Part shown: in pieces, positions 21,679 through 31,411 of the stretch
How positions within the stretch are numbered: position 1 is the first letter of the stretch
Layout: every line of letters begins with the position of its first letter
From: Aphidius gifuensis
Taxonomy: Eukaryota; Arthropoda; Insecta; Hymenoptera; Braconidae
Direction of reading: 5' to 3'
DNA length: 64,000 bases
NCBI RefSeq assembly: GCF_014905175.1
Contig: NC_057793.1
Span: forward strand, 18,208,669-18,272,668
Made by a program: the position numbers and the translations under genes
The notes under the pieces: model-generated
Database searches by the model: none
Told to the model about the DNA's origin: nothing
What the model saw: only the letters and a program-made list of their open reading frames with translations

Positions 21679-21963
21679 GGTTAATAAATTATTCTCATAT
21701 TTTTCCTCTGTTTTAATTAACACTTTTTTGATTTCATCTTTGATTTCTTGTTTTATATTATTGTAATTATTATTATTATGATTTGATGCCTCAACTAATT
21801 TTTGAAGTGGTGTTACAATAGGCTTGAATACATTGCTTGAAATATTATCTGATGTTTCTTGTCCTAATTTCAAAATTTTATGTTTTTGCCTAATAGCATG
21901 ACTGGCTCTAGCAATTTGACTCAATAATTCTTTCTTTTCATTTATTTTTATTTGATTGTCCAT
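20969..21963 (-). pseudogene. DUF8207-like protein of the virus-like element, broken near the C-terminus
   Basis: The first 265 codons (21963-21166) are open. They hold a helical N-terminus (LLSQIARASHAIRQKHKILK), a run of about 22 aspartates encoded by a CAT/ATG-type trinucleotide repeat (about 21611-21678), and the conserved segment with KFGNLQVEF and TPGLLELLF that I associate with DUF8207 proteins of insect Polinton-like elements. The family's C-terminal segment (YVYWDNPNELIDRLRLL) is found in another frame at 20969-21140, after a frameshift near 21165 and an in-frame TAA at 21134-21136. The biochemical role is unknown to me; the genomic company suggests a virion or assembly protein. Confidence 0.7.
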
Positions 21964-22038
21964 GTTGATGTTCGTTACTTGACATCTATGACAATACTAT
22001 TGTTAACACAATGTCCACTTTGTTATATCAGTATAAAA

Positions 22039-22609
22039 TCAATCAAAACCTTTTCTATATCGACCATCATTTAATTCACTATCTTTATCAATAACAATAA
22101 ATCCATGTTTATCATCTTTCCAACATGTATAACATAAATTTTTAAATTCTGTATACGTCATATCTGTATTTACATGATCAAAATATATTCTTTTTAAATT
22201 GAGATCATCTTGCTTAAAAAGAACTAAAAAATTCGCATTATCTCGAATCAGATGTTTAGGTATTCGAGCATAAATTTGACAGAGATAAAAACAATCTACG
22301 TCTTGATGTCGACCCATACAAAAAAAAGCTCTGATATTATCTTGTTTTTCACATGAAACATCATCAAAAATCATAACGGAGTTTGGTTTTGTCTAGAGGT
22401 TGAAGCACTTGTTCATGTTCATTGAAAGGAAAATAACCGATTCCTTTTACAGATTGTAATAATTTTTCTAGCAATTTATATTTTGGTTGATTCAAAGACT
22501 TGGAGTAAACATAAACATTTTCGAATCTTAAACCATTTTCATCCGTGATCATTGCAAATAATACGTTCGTTTTTCCTATACCACTAGGACCACAAAATAT
22601 TCCTCGCAT
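22039..22609 (-). pseudogene. Genome-packaging ATPase (FtsK/HerA-like), frameshifted
   Basis: The first part (22609-22364) has Walker A GPSGIGKT at residues 7-14 and the segment FENVYVYSKSL. The second part (22374-22039) has the Walker B-type motif MIFDDV, then CMGRHQDVD and RIPKHLIRDNANFLVL. The two halves are in different frames that overlap around 22364-22376, so one single-base indel breaks the gene. An in-frame TAA lies two codons upstream of the ATG at 22609, which fixes this start unless a 5' exon was lost. The family packages DNA into jelly-roll capsids. The start codon is only 16 bp from that of the divergent phospholipase gene. Confidence 0.8.
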
Positions 22610-22625
22610 CAGTTACATTAAAACT

Positions 22626-23240
22626 ATGATTGCGCACAGACGTCGAAAAAAAAGAGGAAAAGGTATTGTAAATAAAATCATCAATAAACTTCCTTTTGAG
22701 TTACATATCCCAAAATACAATTATTGTGGGCCTGGTACTAAATTAGCAAAAAGATTAGAACGAGGTGATCGAGGAATAAATCCGCTGGACGAATCGTGTA
22801 AAGAACACGATATATAATACGAAAAAAATACAGATAATTTAGTCGCTAGACATCAGGCTGACAGAGAACTTGCTGAAAAAGCTTGGCAACGTGTTCTAGC
22901 TAACGACTCTTCGATTGCTAAAAAAGCAGCAGCTTGGGGAATAACAAACGCTATGAAAGCAAAAGTAAAAATGGGTATGACATTGAAAGAAAAAGAAACT
23001 AGAAAACTAAAAAAGAAAAAAGGACCTTCGATATCATTAACAAAAATTATCAATTTAACGAAAAAACTTACTCAGTCTGGAGGTGATCCTATCAAATCAA
23101 TTATAAAGGGAGCACGTGATGCTGTAAAAAAATCTGGTGGTAAAAAAAATATTCGGTTGCCTCGTGTTTTACCATTACCAGCAAAAATTGGAGGTTTTTT
23201 ACCGTTTTTAATGCCTATTTTTGCTGGTCTTAGTGGGTGA
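22626..23240 (+). pseudogene. Phospholipase A2-domain virion protein, one nonsense codon and lost C-terminus
   Basis: From the ATG at 22626 the product has a basic N-terminus (HRRRKKRGKG), then the parvovirus-type PLA2 signature: a calcium-loop YCGPGT and the catalytic CKEHD. Directly after HDI is TAA (22815-22817); the same frame then stays open to 23240 with AEKAWQRV, a Lys-rich linker and a hydrophobic end (FLPFLMPIFAGLSG). In related elements I recall a longer Gly/Ala-rich tail. Here the frame stops as it meets the next gene, consistent with a deletion joining the two. Such domains help virions leave endosomes in parvoviruses; the same role here is inference. Confidence 0.8.
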
Positions 23241-23373
23241 TTATATAATTACAATACCTACTGACAGTTATGAAATTGAAAATATTGAAGACTATATAAA
23301 GAAAGAATTACCAGAAAATTCTCTGAGTATCAAAGCTAATACAAATGAATTATGTTGTGAAATATTATGTGAT
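23239..23373 (+). pseudogene. Penton-like virion protein gene, 5' part
   Basis: About 45 codons in one frame containing IPTDSYEIENIEDYI, which I recall from the N-terminal region of a roughly 200-residue protein conserved in insect Polinton-like clusters and thought to be penton-like or another vertex protein. There is no start codon: the segment abuts the truncated phospholipase frame. It ends at the left end of the 3.3-kb insertion, and the 3' part resumes in the matching codon phase at 26675. Confidence 0.6.
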
Positions 23374-23931
23374 CCCTGACGGAATTGTCCCGTGTAAAAC
23401 AGACTTGTTCAAGGCTTGTTTTGTCCAAAAATACATGGCTTATTCAAGCCTTGTAGACGTGGCTTGAACGATACTTGTATACAAGGTTTGAACAAGTCTT
23501 GTACAAGGCTGTGTTAACAGACTGAATCGCTGAGATCGATTACAATACTCGTTCAAGCCTTGTACGAGCGTGGTTACAAGGCTTGTACAATGTATGTACA
23601 ACGATGGTTTTTGATTTGGTTTATCGCTCCCTTGTATTCTGCTTGTACGAGCAATGTACAAGCCATGTATACAATACTTGTACAAGACTCACACAAGACT
23701 TGTTGAAAGTTACAAGCATTGTACGACTCTCGCACAAGGGTTGTAAGCAATGCTTGTACAATACTCGTACAATACCGGAATAAAAGCGGCTTCCAACGGT
23801 TCTCAACTTACTTACAATGTTGCGTTTACTTATAAAAGACGGTTTTAAAAGCTTTTTACGATATTTACTATCATTTAAGCGTTAATATTTTTATAATAAA
23901 CAAAGCCTAGCTGTTATTAGCATATACAATA

Positions 23932-24294
23932 CATGGTGAAATATAGTTTAAGAAAAAGACGATCTGAACCTCGTACATGGTAAAAATGGCCTCAAAAAAT
24001 GGCCTTATTTTTTTTGGCCTCTTAAAAAGGGCCCTTTAAAATGGCCTTATATTTTTGGCCTTAAAAAATGGCCTTATTTTTTTGGCCTCTTAAAAATGGC
24101 CTCAAAAATTGGCCAAAAGAGGCCGAAAACCAAAGAGGCCATTTTTTAAAGCCATTTTTAAGAAGCCGAAAAAAAAATGAGGCCATTTTTTGAGGCCATT
24201 TTTAAGAGGCCAAAAATATAAGGCCATTTTGAAGGGCCATTTTTTCCATGTACGAGGTTCAGATCGTCTTTTTTTTAAACTATATTTCACCATG
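23932..24294. mobile_element. GGCC-rich foldback nested in the 3.3-kb element
   Basis: CATGGTGAAATATAGTTTAA at 23932 is inverted at 24275-24294, with GATCTGAACCTCGTACATGG also inverted. The interior is alternating AAAAATGGCC/GGCCATTTTT units, which form a strong hairpin. Confidence 0.85.
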
Positions 24295-24349
24295 TTGCCA
24301 TGGTATTTACGGCAAGCTGAAATAACAGACGAACTTCCCGGCTCTGTTA

Positions 24350-26166
24350 ATAAATAAAAAGAAAATTGCTTTGATTTTTTAGTGTTAAATAGAAAAAGAT
24401 GTAGCTATAAGGAATAAATGTTGACCTTGGGTATTTTATTTTTTTAATAAATAAAATACATGGAATTTTATTTTTTAAAAATAAAAATCTCCAAATAAAA
24501 GCAGTAGCTAAGAAATCAATGTAGCTTACCATTTACATTTTTTTTTTTTTTTTTAATAAATATTAAAAAAGCTTAGCTACTGCTTTTCCTTGGTATTTTT
24601 ATTTGGAAAAATTGATTGCATTAATTTTATTTGTTAAATAACTTAAACAACTAACGAGTAATTTCTCAGTCAGTGATCTCATACACTGAGAGAAGGTTTC
24701 TGTTATAGAATAAATAAAAAATGTCCAAGGAAAAGCAGTAGCTAAGGGAAAGATGTAGCTAAGGAATTAATGTGACTGAGGAATTAATGTTGCCAAAAAA
24801 TTATGTTTCAAGGAAATAATTCCTTAGTGTTCCTTAGTCACATTAATTCCTTAGCTACATCTTTTCCTTAGCTACTGCTTTCCCTTGGACATTTTTTATT
24901 TATTTTATAAATAAAATACATGTAAATTTATTTTTTTAAAATACAAATGTCCAAGGAAAAGCAGTAGCTAAGGAGAAGATGTAGCTAAGGAATTAATGTG
25001 ACTAAGGAATTATTTCCTTGAAACATAATTTTTTGGCAACATTAATTCCTTAGTCACATTAATTCCTTAGCTACTGCTTTTCCTTGGACATTTGTATTTT
25101 TAAAAAATAAATTTACATGTATTTTATTTATAAAATAAATAAAAAATGTCCAAGGAAAAGCAGTAGCTAAGGAAAAGATGTAGCTAAGGAATTAATGTGA
25201 CTAAGGAATTAATGTTGCCAAAAATCTATGTTTCAAGGAAATAATTCCTTAGTCGTTAATTCTTACATATCTTCCTTTAGCTACTGCTTTTCTTGGACAT
25301 TTGTATTTTGAAAAAATAAATTTACACGTATTTTATTTATAGAATAAATAAAAAATGTTCAACGAAAAGCAGTAGCTAAGGGAAAGATGTAGCTAAGAAA
25401 TTATCGTGACTAAGGAATTATTTCTTTGAAACATAATTTTTTGGCAACATTAATTGCCAAAAATCTATGTTTCAAGGAAATAATTCCTTAGCCACATTAA
25501 TTCCTTAGCTACTGCTTTTCCTTGGACATTTGTATTTTTAAAAAATAAATTTACATGTATTTTATTTATAAAATAAATAAAAAATGTCCAAGGAAAAGCA
25601 GTAGCTAAGGAAAAGATGTAGCTAAGGAATTAATGTGACTAAGGAATTAATGTTGCCAAAAAATTATGTTTCAAGGAAATAATTCCTTAGTGTTCCTTAG
25701 TCACATTAATTCTTTAGCTACATCCTTCCCTTAGCTACTGCTTTTCCTTGCACATTTCTTATTTATTTTATAAATAAAATACATGTAAATTCATTTTTTT
25801 TAAATACAAATGTCCAAGGAAAAGCAGTAGCTAAGGAAAAGATGCAGCTAAGGAATTGATGTGACTAAGGAATTATTTCCTTGAAACATAATTGTTTGGC
25901 AACATTAATTCTTTAGCCATATTAATTCCTTAGCTTCTGCTTTTCCTTAGCTACTGCTTTTCCTTGGACATTTTTCATTTGTTTTATAAATAAAATACAT
26001 GTAAATTTATTTTTTTAAAATACAAATGTCCAAGGAAAAGCAGTAGCTAAGGAATTAATGTGACTAAGGAATTAAAAAAATAAAATACCCAAGGTCAACA
26101 TTTATTCCTTATAGCTACATCTTTTTCTATTTAACACTAAAAAATCAAAGCAATTTTCTTTTTATT
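24350..26166. repeat. Array of AAGCAGTAGCTAAGG hairpins with inverted outer flanks
   Basis: The outer flanks (AAATTGCTTTGATTTTTTAG at 24362 and its inverse near 26140) are inverted. Within are about nine alternating-orientation copies of AAGGAAAAGCAGTAGCTAAG with AATTAATGTGACTAAGG and AAATACATGTAAATTTAT linkers. Each pair forms a hairpin of about 90-110 bp per arm. Copies are very similar, which suggests recent amplification or conversion. Confidence 0.85.
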
Positions 26167-26674
26167 TATTAATATAAAAATATTAACGCTTAAATGATAG
26201 TAAATATCGTAAAAAGCTTTTTAAACCGTCTTTTATAAGTAAACGCAATATTGTAAGTAAGTTGAGAACCGTTGGAAGCCGCTTTCATTCCGGTATTGTA
26301 CGAGTATTGTACAAGCATTGCTTACAACTCTTGTGCGAGAGTTGTACAATGCTTGTAACTTTCAACAAGTCTTGTGTGAGTCTTGTATAAGTATTGTATA
26401 CATGGCTTGTACATTGCTCGTACAAGCAGAATACACGGGAGCGATAAACCAAATCAAAAACCATCGTTGTACATACATTGTACAAGCCTTGTAACCACGC
26501 TCGTACAAGGCTTGAACGAGTATTGTAATCGATCTCAGCGATTCAGTCTGTTAACACAGCCTTGTACAAGACTTGTTCAAACCTTGTATACAAGTATCGT
26601 TCAAGCCACGTCTACAAGGCTTGAATAAGCCATGTATTTTTGGACAAAACAAGCCTTGTAACGTTCCGTCAGGG

Positions 26675-27036
26675 TATAATTTTATAAATTTCCAAGAAAA
26701 TAATACTATAGGTCGATTGCTCGGATTTTCATCACAAATATTAACGCCAAACGTTGTGCATAAATCAGATTTGACTGTTACCATCATAAAAGTCAATGCT
26801 TTGCGTATTGAATGTAATATAACGACATGTGCTTACCAGTTCACACGATTCATGAATTTTTTCCTTGTGTTCCAAAAGGATATAAGATTATAGAAGTGCC
26901 ATCGCAAGTCATTTATCTTCCAATCACCGTACAAGCAATACACAATATTCAATTAAAAATTGTTGATCAAGACGGAAATTTAGTGAATTTTCGAGAAGAA
27001 ACTATAACAATACGTTTGCATGTAAAGCGTCTATAA
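26675..27036 (+). pseudogene. Penton-like virion protein gene, 3' part with a frameshift
   Basis: The frame continues from the insertion with IGRLLGFSS, then a shift near 26830-26850 moves the frame for HEFF..VPKGYKIIEVPSQ and the final KIVDQDGNLVNF segment, ending RLHVKRL-stop at 27036. These segments match my memory of the C-terminal half of the same conserved virion-associated protein. Gene order (phospholipase, penton-like, capsid) fits related elements. Assignment as penton is by family recall and position, not by structure. Confidence 0.6.
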
Positions 27037-27094
27037 TAATGGGAATCATTTTCACTAGAAAAGTTTATGGACAGAGTTATAAAAATCAATTGAC

Positions 27095-27244
27095 ATGCCA
27101 AAAGTCAAGCAGTCTTCAAAGACCTCTGAAAGTGACACGTCAGAACATTCAGTTTCTGAAAAATCTCCGTTTAAAACTAAAAAAGACAAAGTAGTTGAAC
27201 AATTTTGTTGTTTTCTTTGCTTTCAACCATGGAAGAAATCGTAA
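27095..27244 (+). CDS. Small Ser/Lys-rich ORF upstream of the capsid gene (49 aa)
   Basis: ATG at 27095 to TAA at 27242-27244, overlapping the capsid start by 16 bp. The product is Ser/Thr/Lys-rich with SESDTSEHSVSE and a Cys-containing end (CCFLCFQPW). I do not recognise it. The overlap resembles compact viral gene spacing, but a chance ORF is possible. Confidence 0.3.
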   Translation: MPKVKQSSKTSESDTSEHSVSEKSPFKTKKDKVVEQFCCFLCFQPWKKS

Positions 27245-28453
27245 ATATTCAAAAACCTATAATATTTGATGAATCAGTCACTCATTATGAGCTTCATACT
27301 CATTTGCCATATGGCGCTTCAAAATTTAATAATAGTGATGAAATAAGAATTGGAGTTCAACATCAAGACTTGTGTTTATTACCAAGTAAAAGTTCACTCC
27401 ATATTACGGGAAAATTTACAAAAAGTAATGCAACCGCTGTTGCTGCTACAACTTCTCTTGTTAAAATGTCAATTGCTCATATGTTTGAAGAAATTCGTTA
27501 TGAAATAAATGGCATTGAAGTCGATCGTAGTAAAAATGTTGGTCCTACAACTTTAATGAAAGGATATGTATCATTTAACCCTAATCAAAAAGCATTTTTT
27601 TGAAAATGCAGGTTGGATAGACGATGAAAAAATATTTGATAATGAAGGAAATTTTAATATATCAATTCCATTGAGTATATTATTAGGTTTTGCTGAAGAT
27701 TATCGTAAAATAATTATTAATGCAAAGCATGAACTTATTATTGTGAGATCAAATACAAATACAAATGCATATAAACAGACAACTGTTGCTGACGCTGCTG
27801 CCGAAAACGTAAAAATTAGTTTGGAAAAGATTGAGTGGATAGTGCCGTATATACGAGTGTCAGACAAACAAAAAATTCAATTGCTTAATTTTATTGCAAA
27901 AGATCCATCTATAGCAATGAGTTTTTGTACTTGGGAACTGTATGATTATCCTTTGCTACCAGCAACAACAAAGCATATTTGGAGTGTTAAAATATCAACA
28001 CAACTTGAAAAACCACGATACGTCATCGTTGGTTTTCAAACAGCACGAAAAAATGTTGCATATAAAGATGCCAGTCTTTTTGATCAGTGTAAGATGAGAG
28101 ATATTAAACTTTTCTTGAATTCTCAATCATATCCATATGGTAATTTTAATATTAACATAACACAAAACCAATATGCTTTATTATATGACATGTTTGCTCA
28201 ATTTCAAGTTTCGTATTATGGAAAAGAGTCAGAACCATTATTAACAAAAAAAGAATACATAGATCAGGCTTCTCTTATTGTAATTGATTGTTCAAAACAA
28301 AACGAATTTTTAAAATCTGGACCCGTTGATATACGACTTGAATTCGAATCATTCGAACAGTTTCCCGCTGAAACATCGGCTTATTGTTTAATATTACATG
28401 ATCGCATTGTTGAGTACAATCCAACCAGTGGCTCCGTCAGAAAATTAGTTTAA
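27229..28453 (+). pseudogene. Major capsid protein (double jelly-roll type, Polinton-like), one frameshift
   Basis: ATG at 27229 (MEEIVNI). The frame runs 124 codons to a T7 run at 27595-27601, where one base shifts it; the second frame continues for about 283 codons to TAA at 28451-28453. The total of about 408 residues suits the capsid-like proteins I recall from animal Polinton/Maverick clusters, often annotated 'F54H12.2-like'. Recognisable stretches include LHTHLPYGAS, GIEVDRSKNVGP, DIKLFLNSQSYPY and IRLEFESFEQFP. The family forms the hexon-like shell. The single homopolymer indel could be real decay or an assembly error. Confidence 0.75.
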
Positions 28454-28484
28454 ATTTAATCCCAAACTCAAAATTTTTCATTCA

Positions 28485-28673
28485 ATGTTTAACTTTTATG
28501 GAGTAAACATCGAAATGTTTAAAAAAAATAAATCTACTGACGAATATTCCGATAAAACTCCCTTGATCAAAGAGACAAAAGCTGAAAAAGAAGAAAGAAA
28601 ACAACAACAATACAACGAACCGAAATCCAAAGATTCTAAATTTTTTTCTGCTTGGTCAAGAAAAGAAAAATAA
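28485..28673 (+). CDS. Small charged ORF after the capsid gene (62 aa)
   Basis: MFNFYGVNIEMFKKNKSTDE..., Lys/Glu/Gln-rich, ending SRKEK. It begins 32 bp after the capsid stop. Not recognised; kept because it lies on the same strand in a tightly packed gene row. Confidence 0.35.
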   Translation: MFNFYGVNIEMFKKNKSTDEYSDKTPLIKETKAEKEERKQQQYNEPKSKDSKFFSAWSRKEK

Positions 28674-28699
28674 TTAAAAAAACATTTTGCTTCAAAATA

Positions 28700-28893
28700 A
28701 TGGATAAAAATACAAGTGGTAATAGCTCCTCGCGTTCAAGTGGAATGCAATACGAATCAAAAGTTGAAAAAGAATCGATGAAAAATTATTTTGAAATATC
28801 TAAATCATTGCGAGGTTCTGAGGACCATATTATTATGGTTATGTAAAGCAAGGAAAATATGGCTCAGTAGGAGATCATCGACCGAAATATTAA
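28700..28893 (+). pseudogene. Small protein with an LRGSEDHI motif, frameshifted
   Basis: From the ATG at 28700 the frame encodes a Ser-rich head, then NYFEISKSLRGSEDHII. Near 28838 a one-base shift moves the natural continuation (VKQGKYGSVGDHRPKY) to another frame, which ends at TAA 28891-28893. About 64 residues. I recall small proteins with this motif near Polinton-like capsid genes, but know no function. Confidence 0.5.
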
Positions 28894-28924
28894 CTACAAT
28901 TTTTAATTAAAAAATAATAAACAA

Positions 28925-29256
28925 ATGGATAATAAAAATAAAATAAAACCAAAAGAAAACATTCAAAAATCAAAAATCAAATATTTCAAACTCGAATGTC
29001 CAGAAGATATTGAGAAAACTAATCAAAAAATTCTGCAATCAATATTATTCAAAAGATGCATGTATCGTTTACTACCACTACCGTACACGTGATGTATACA
29101 TGGGCGTATGCCTATCGATCAGCAAGACGTGGAGAATGGGAAACAATGGCTCGAGATCATGAAAGATTTCAAATGCGGATAAAAAAATTAAGTGTAATTA
29201 TAGATCCAATATTAATAAAAAAACATAATGAATTTTGTAAAACTAAAAAAAAATAA
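28925..29256 (+). pseudogene. Small basic protein (SARRGEWETM motif), frameshifted
   Basis: ATG at 28925 (MDNKNKIKPKEN). The frame reaches QSILFKRCMYR and then shifts near 29065; the second frame carries YAYRSARRGEW, HERFQMRIKKLS and a basic end to 29256. About 108 residues, strongly basic in the second half, so a nucleic-acid-binding or core role would be plausible, but this is inference only. It is the last gene of the plus-strand row. Confidence 0.5.
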
Positions 29257-29354
29257 AGAAACATTTTTTTAAAATACAACATTGGTTTATAGATATTTAT
29301 TTTACTTTTATATAATACATTTTTAAAAATTATTCTTCGCTGTCTGTTTCATCT

Positions 29355-29665
29355 TAGTCACATATTGTTCTAAATTTTGTCGTATCACGAAGTAGCCATA
29401 AAAAACAAAGTAATATTCAAAAATTATGAATTTACTGTAGTTTATTTCAAAAATAAAAAAAAATTGTTAGTCACATATTTTTCTAAATTTTGTCGTTTCA
29501 CGAAGTAGCCATAAAAACAAAGTAATATTTGAAAATTATAAATTTATTGTAGTTTATTTAAATAATAAAAATAGTTGTTGGTCACATATTGTTTTAAATT
29601 TTGTAGTTTCACAAAGTAGCCATAAAAAACAAAGTAATATTTAAAAATTATAAAAGTGTTGTATT
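29355..29665. repeat. ~112-bp tandem repeat, three copies
   Basis: Units begin TTAGTCACATATTGTTCTAA and contain CACGAAGTAGCCATAAAAA, at about 29355, 29468 and 29579. They lie immediately beyond the virus-like genes and may mark its eroded right border. Confidence 0.75.
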
Positions 29666-31411
29666 TTTTTAAAAAAAGGCCGTACCCTCAGGCAAAATAG
29701 TTGCGTATACTTCAGAGGGATGTTCTATGCGGGGACGGTCGCTCTATAGTCTAGGGCGCTATGCCGGGGGGGGGGGGTCCTCTAGCTAGTCTAGGAGTAT
29801 CACTGAACGGACTCAAAAAAGATCTACTATGTTTTTATGTTGCCCTGATACTTGACTCTGATTTATTTTTTCATTTATCAATAATAATTGTTATAATATT
29901 ATTTTATAGCTTTTTTATTTAGTTAACATGACATAATGGGTTACTTCATAAATATATATTTAAAAAATTATAGCTTTGTATATTTATTGGTGACATTTTT
30001 ATTTTTTTAAATAAACAAAACAGTTTAGATTTATGACCTGAGAAAAAAAAATTGGATTTATCATAAAAATTTATTTCTAAGAAAGAAATAAAATTTTAGA
30101 AACAATTATAGCTGAAAATTTCTTACTCTTTACCCTTCTACTCCTACAACACATATACGTAAAACTTGATATTATTGTGTTGCCCCACTTATATTTAAAT
30201 TTTTCGTTAATGACGCATGCTTTTATTTCATATTTTTTTCTAAGAAAAAGCCATAAATTTTTTATGTATTTATATAAACAAAAAACCGTTAATAACGTTT
30301 ATATAAACAATCTCTTTCATCATCATACATGAGTCAACGACATCCGGTCCCCGTCTCCCGTCTCCCCTCTCCCGACTCCCGTCCCCCCATTTTTAATCTC
30401 TATACTCTCAACCCTCATCCCCCAATCTCAACTACACACACACATCCCTCAATCCTCAACATCTTATCTACACCCCCAACTACCCTCTAAAAACTACCCT
30501 TTATTTATTTTATTTTTTTTTTTTTTACGAATTTTAATTAAGGGATGATTAATTAAGGGATGATATAGAACCGGCCCTGTTTCCCTACTTAGGTTGTACT
30601 AGACATTAGTAAAGTCTGGGATATTACATAGAGAATTTTATCACTTTTGTCATTGTTTCTGTTTCTAGCTATTTGTCGGTATTACAGGGCGAAATTGCAG
30701 AGCGAAAAAAAATTTTTTCTTAAAGGAATGCACCCCAGGCAAGTTCTGTTTTAAATGGGCATTTTAAAAATTTTACCCGATTTTGACGAAAAAATTACTT
30801 TAAGGGTATTTCGACCTCCCGATTTAAATAAAAATATTTAAAAAATTCTATGCCCCCGGGAAAGCGTTAAAAAAATTAATTGAAATTAAAATAATCAATT
30901 TCGCGATTCCTGTTAGAATTAGAAAAAAAAGTTTTAAGTAAAAGTTGTAGAGAATAATTTTTTAAGGGGGGGGGGGGGGGTAGGTCTTATAAGTTTTCTT
31001 TGTTTAATCTTTAATTTTAACTTTTAACTTTAATTAATTTTTAAAGTTTTATATTTTTTATTAACGCGTTACCCCCCATGAACTCCCACTCAAAACTCTT
31101 CTGCGCGACCGCGATAGATATATAAAAAAGAGAGATAGTTTTATTTCGACCCGATGCTACCCGACGCTACTCGACTGTACCCGACTCGACGCACACACAC
31201 ACACACACACCTGCTGTTGTATTTACACGCACAGTTAAGAAAAGATTTATTTTTGAATATCTAAATCAGCTGCCAGAAGCATCTGTTTCTAGAGCAAAAA
31301 AGCTGTGTGATTTTTAAATACTATTTTCGACTTGTTTATCTTTTTGTGATGGTTATCGCACAACCGTTCTGTAAGTTTAAGTAATAAAAATATAAAGTAA
31401 ATAATATTTAG
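29666..31411. other. Non-coding region with simple repeats and a MITE end
   Basis: No gene is seen. It contains G-runs at about 29767-29777 and 30967-30980, a CTCCC-rich pyrimidine patch at 30352-30390, a partial GGGGTGCATTCC MITE (30600-30736, one end) and an AC microsatellite near 31192-31210. Confidence 0.5.

Larger units (their letters stand above)
23374..26674. mobile_element. 3,301-bp foldback element inserted in the penton-like gene
   Basis: The ends are CCCTGACGGA at 23374 and its inverse TCCGTCAGGG ending at 26674. Long terminal arms of about 500 bp follow (23374-23897 and about 26173-26674), rich in CTTGTACAAG-type motifs; the left arm has a ~15-bp extra segment near its tip. Between the arms are a GGCC-rich foldback (23932-24294) and an array of hairpins (24350-26166). 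I see no target-site duplication and no transposase. ORFs within the arms (23440-23685, 26383-26628 and others) are mirror images of each other and not credible genes. Confidence 0.9.

Noticed and set aside
23440..23806. Frames of 61-81 codons on both strands, repeated at 26285-26628
   Set aside because: They are the two arms of the 3.3-kb foldback; the frames are maintained only because the arms are near-identical.
29340..29362. Minus-strand C-terminus ending in DETDSEE as a polymerase remnant
   Set aside because: A stop codon lies immediately upstream in frame, leaving only seven codons.
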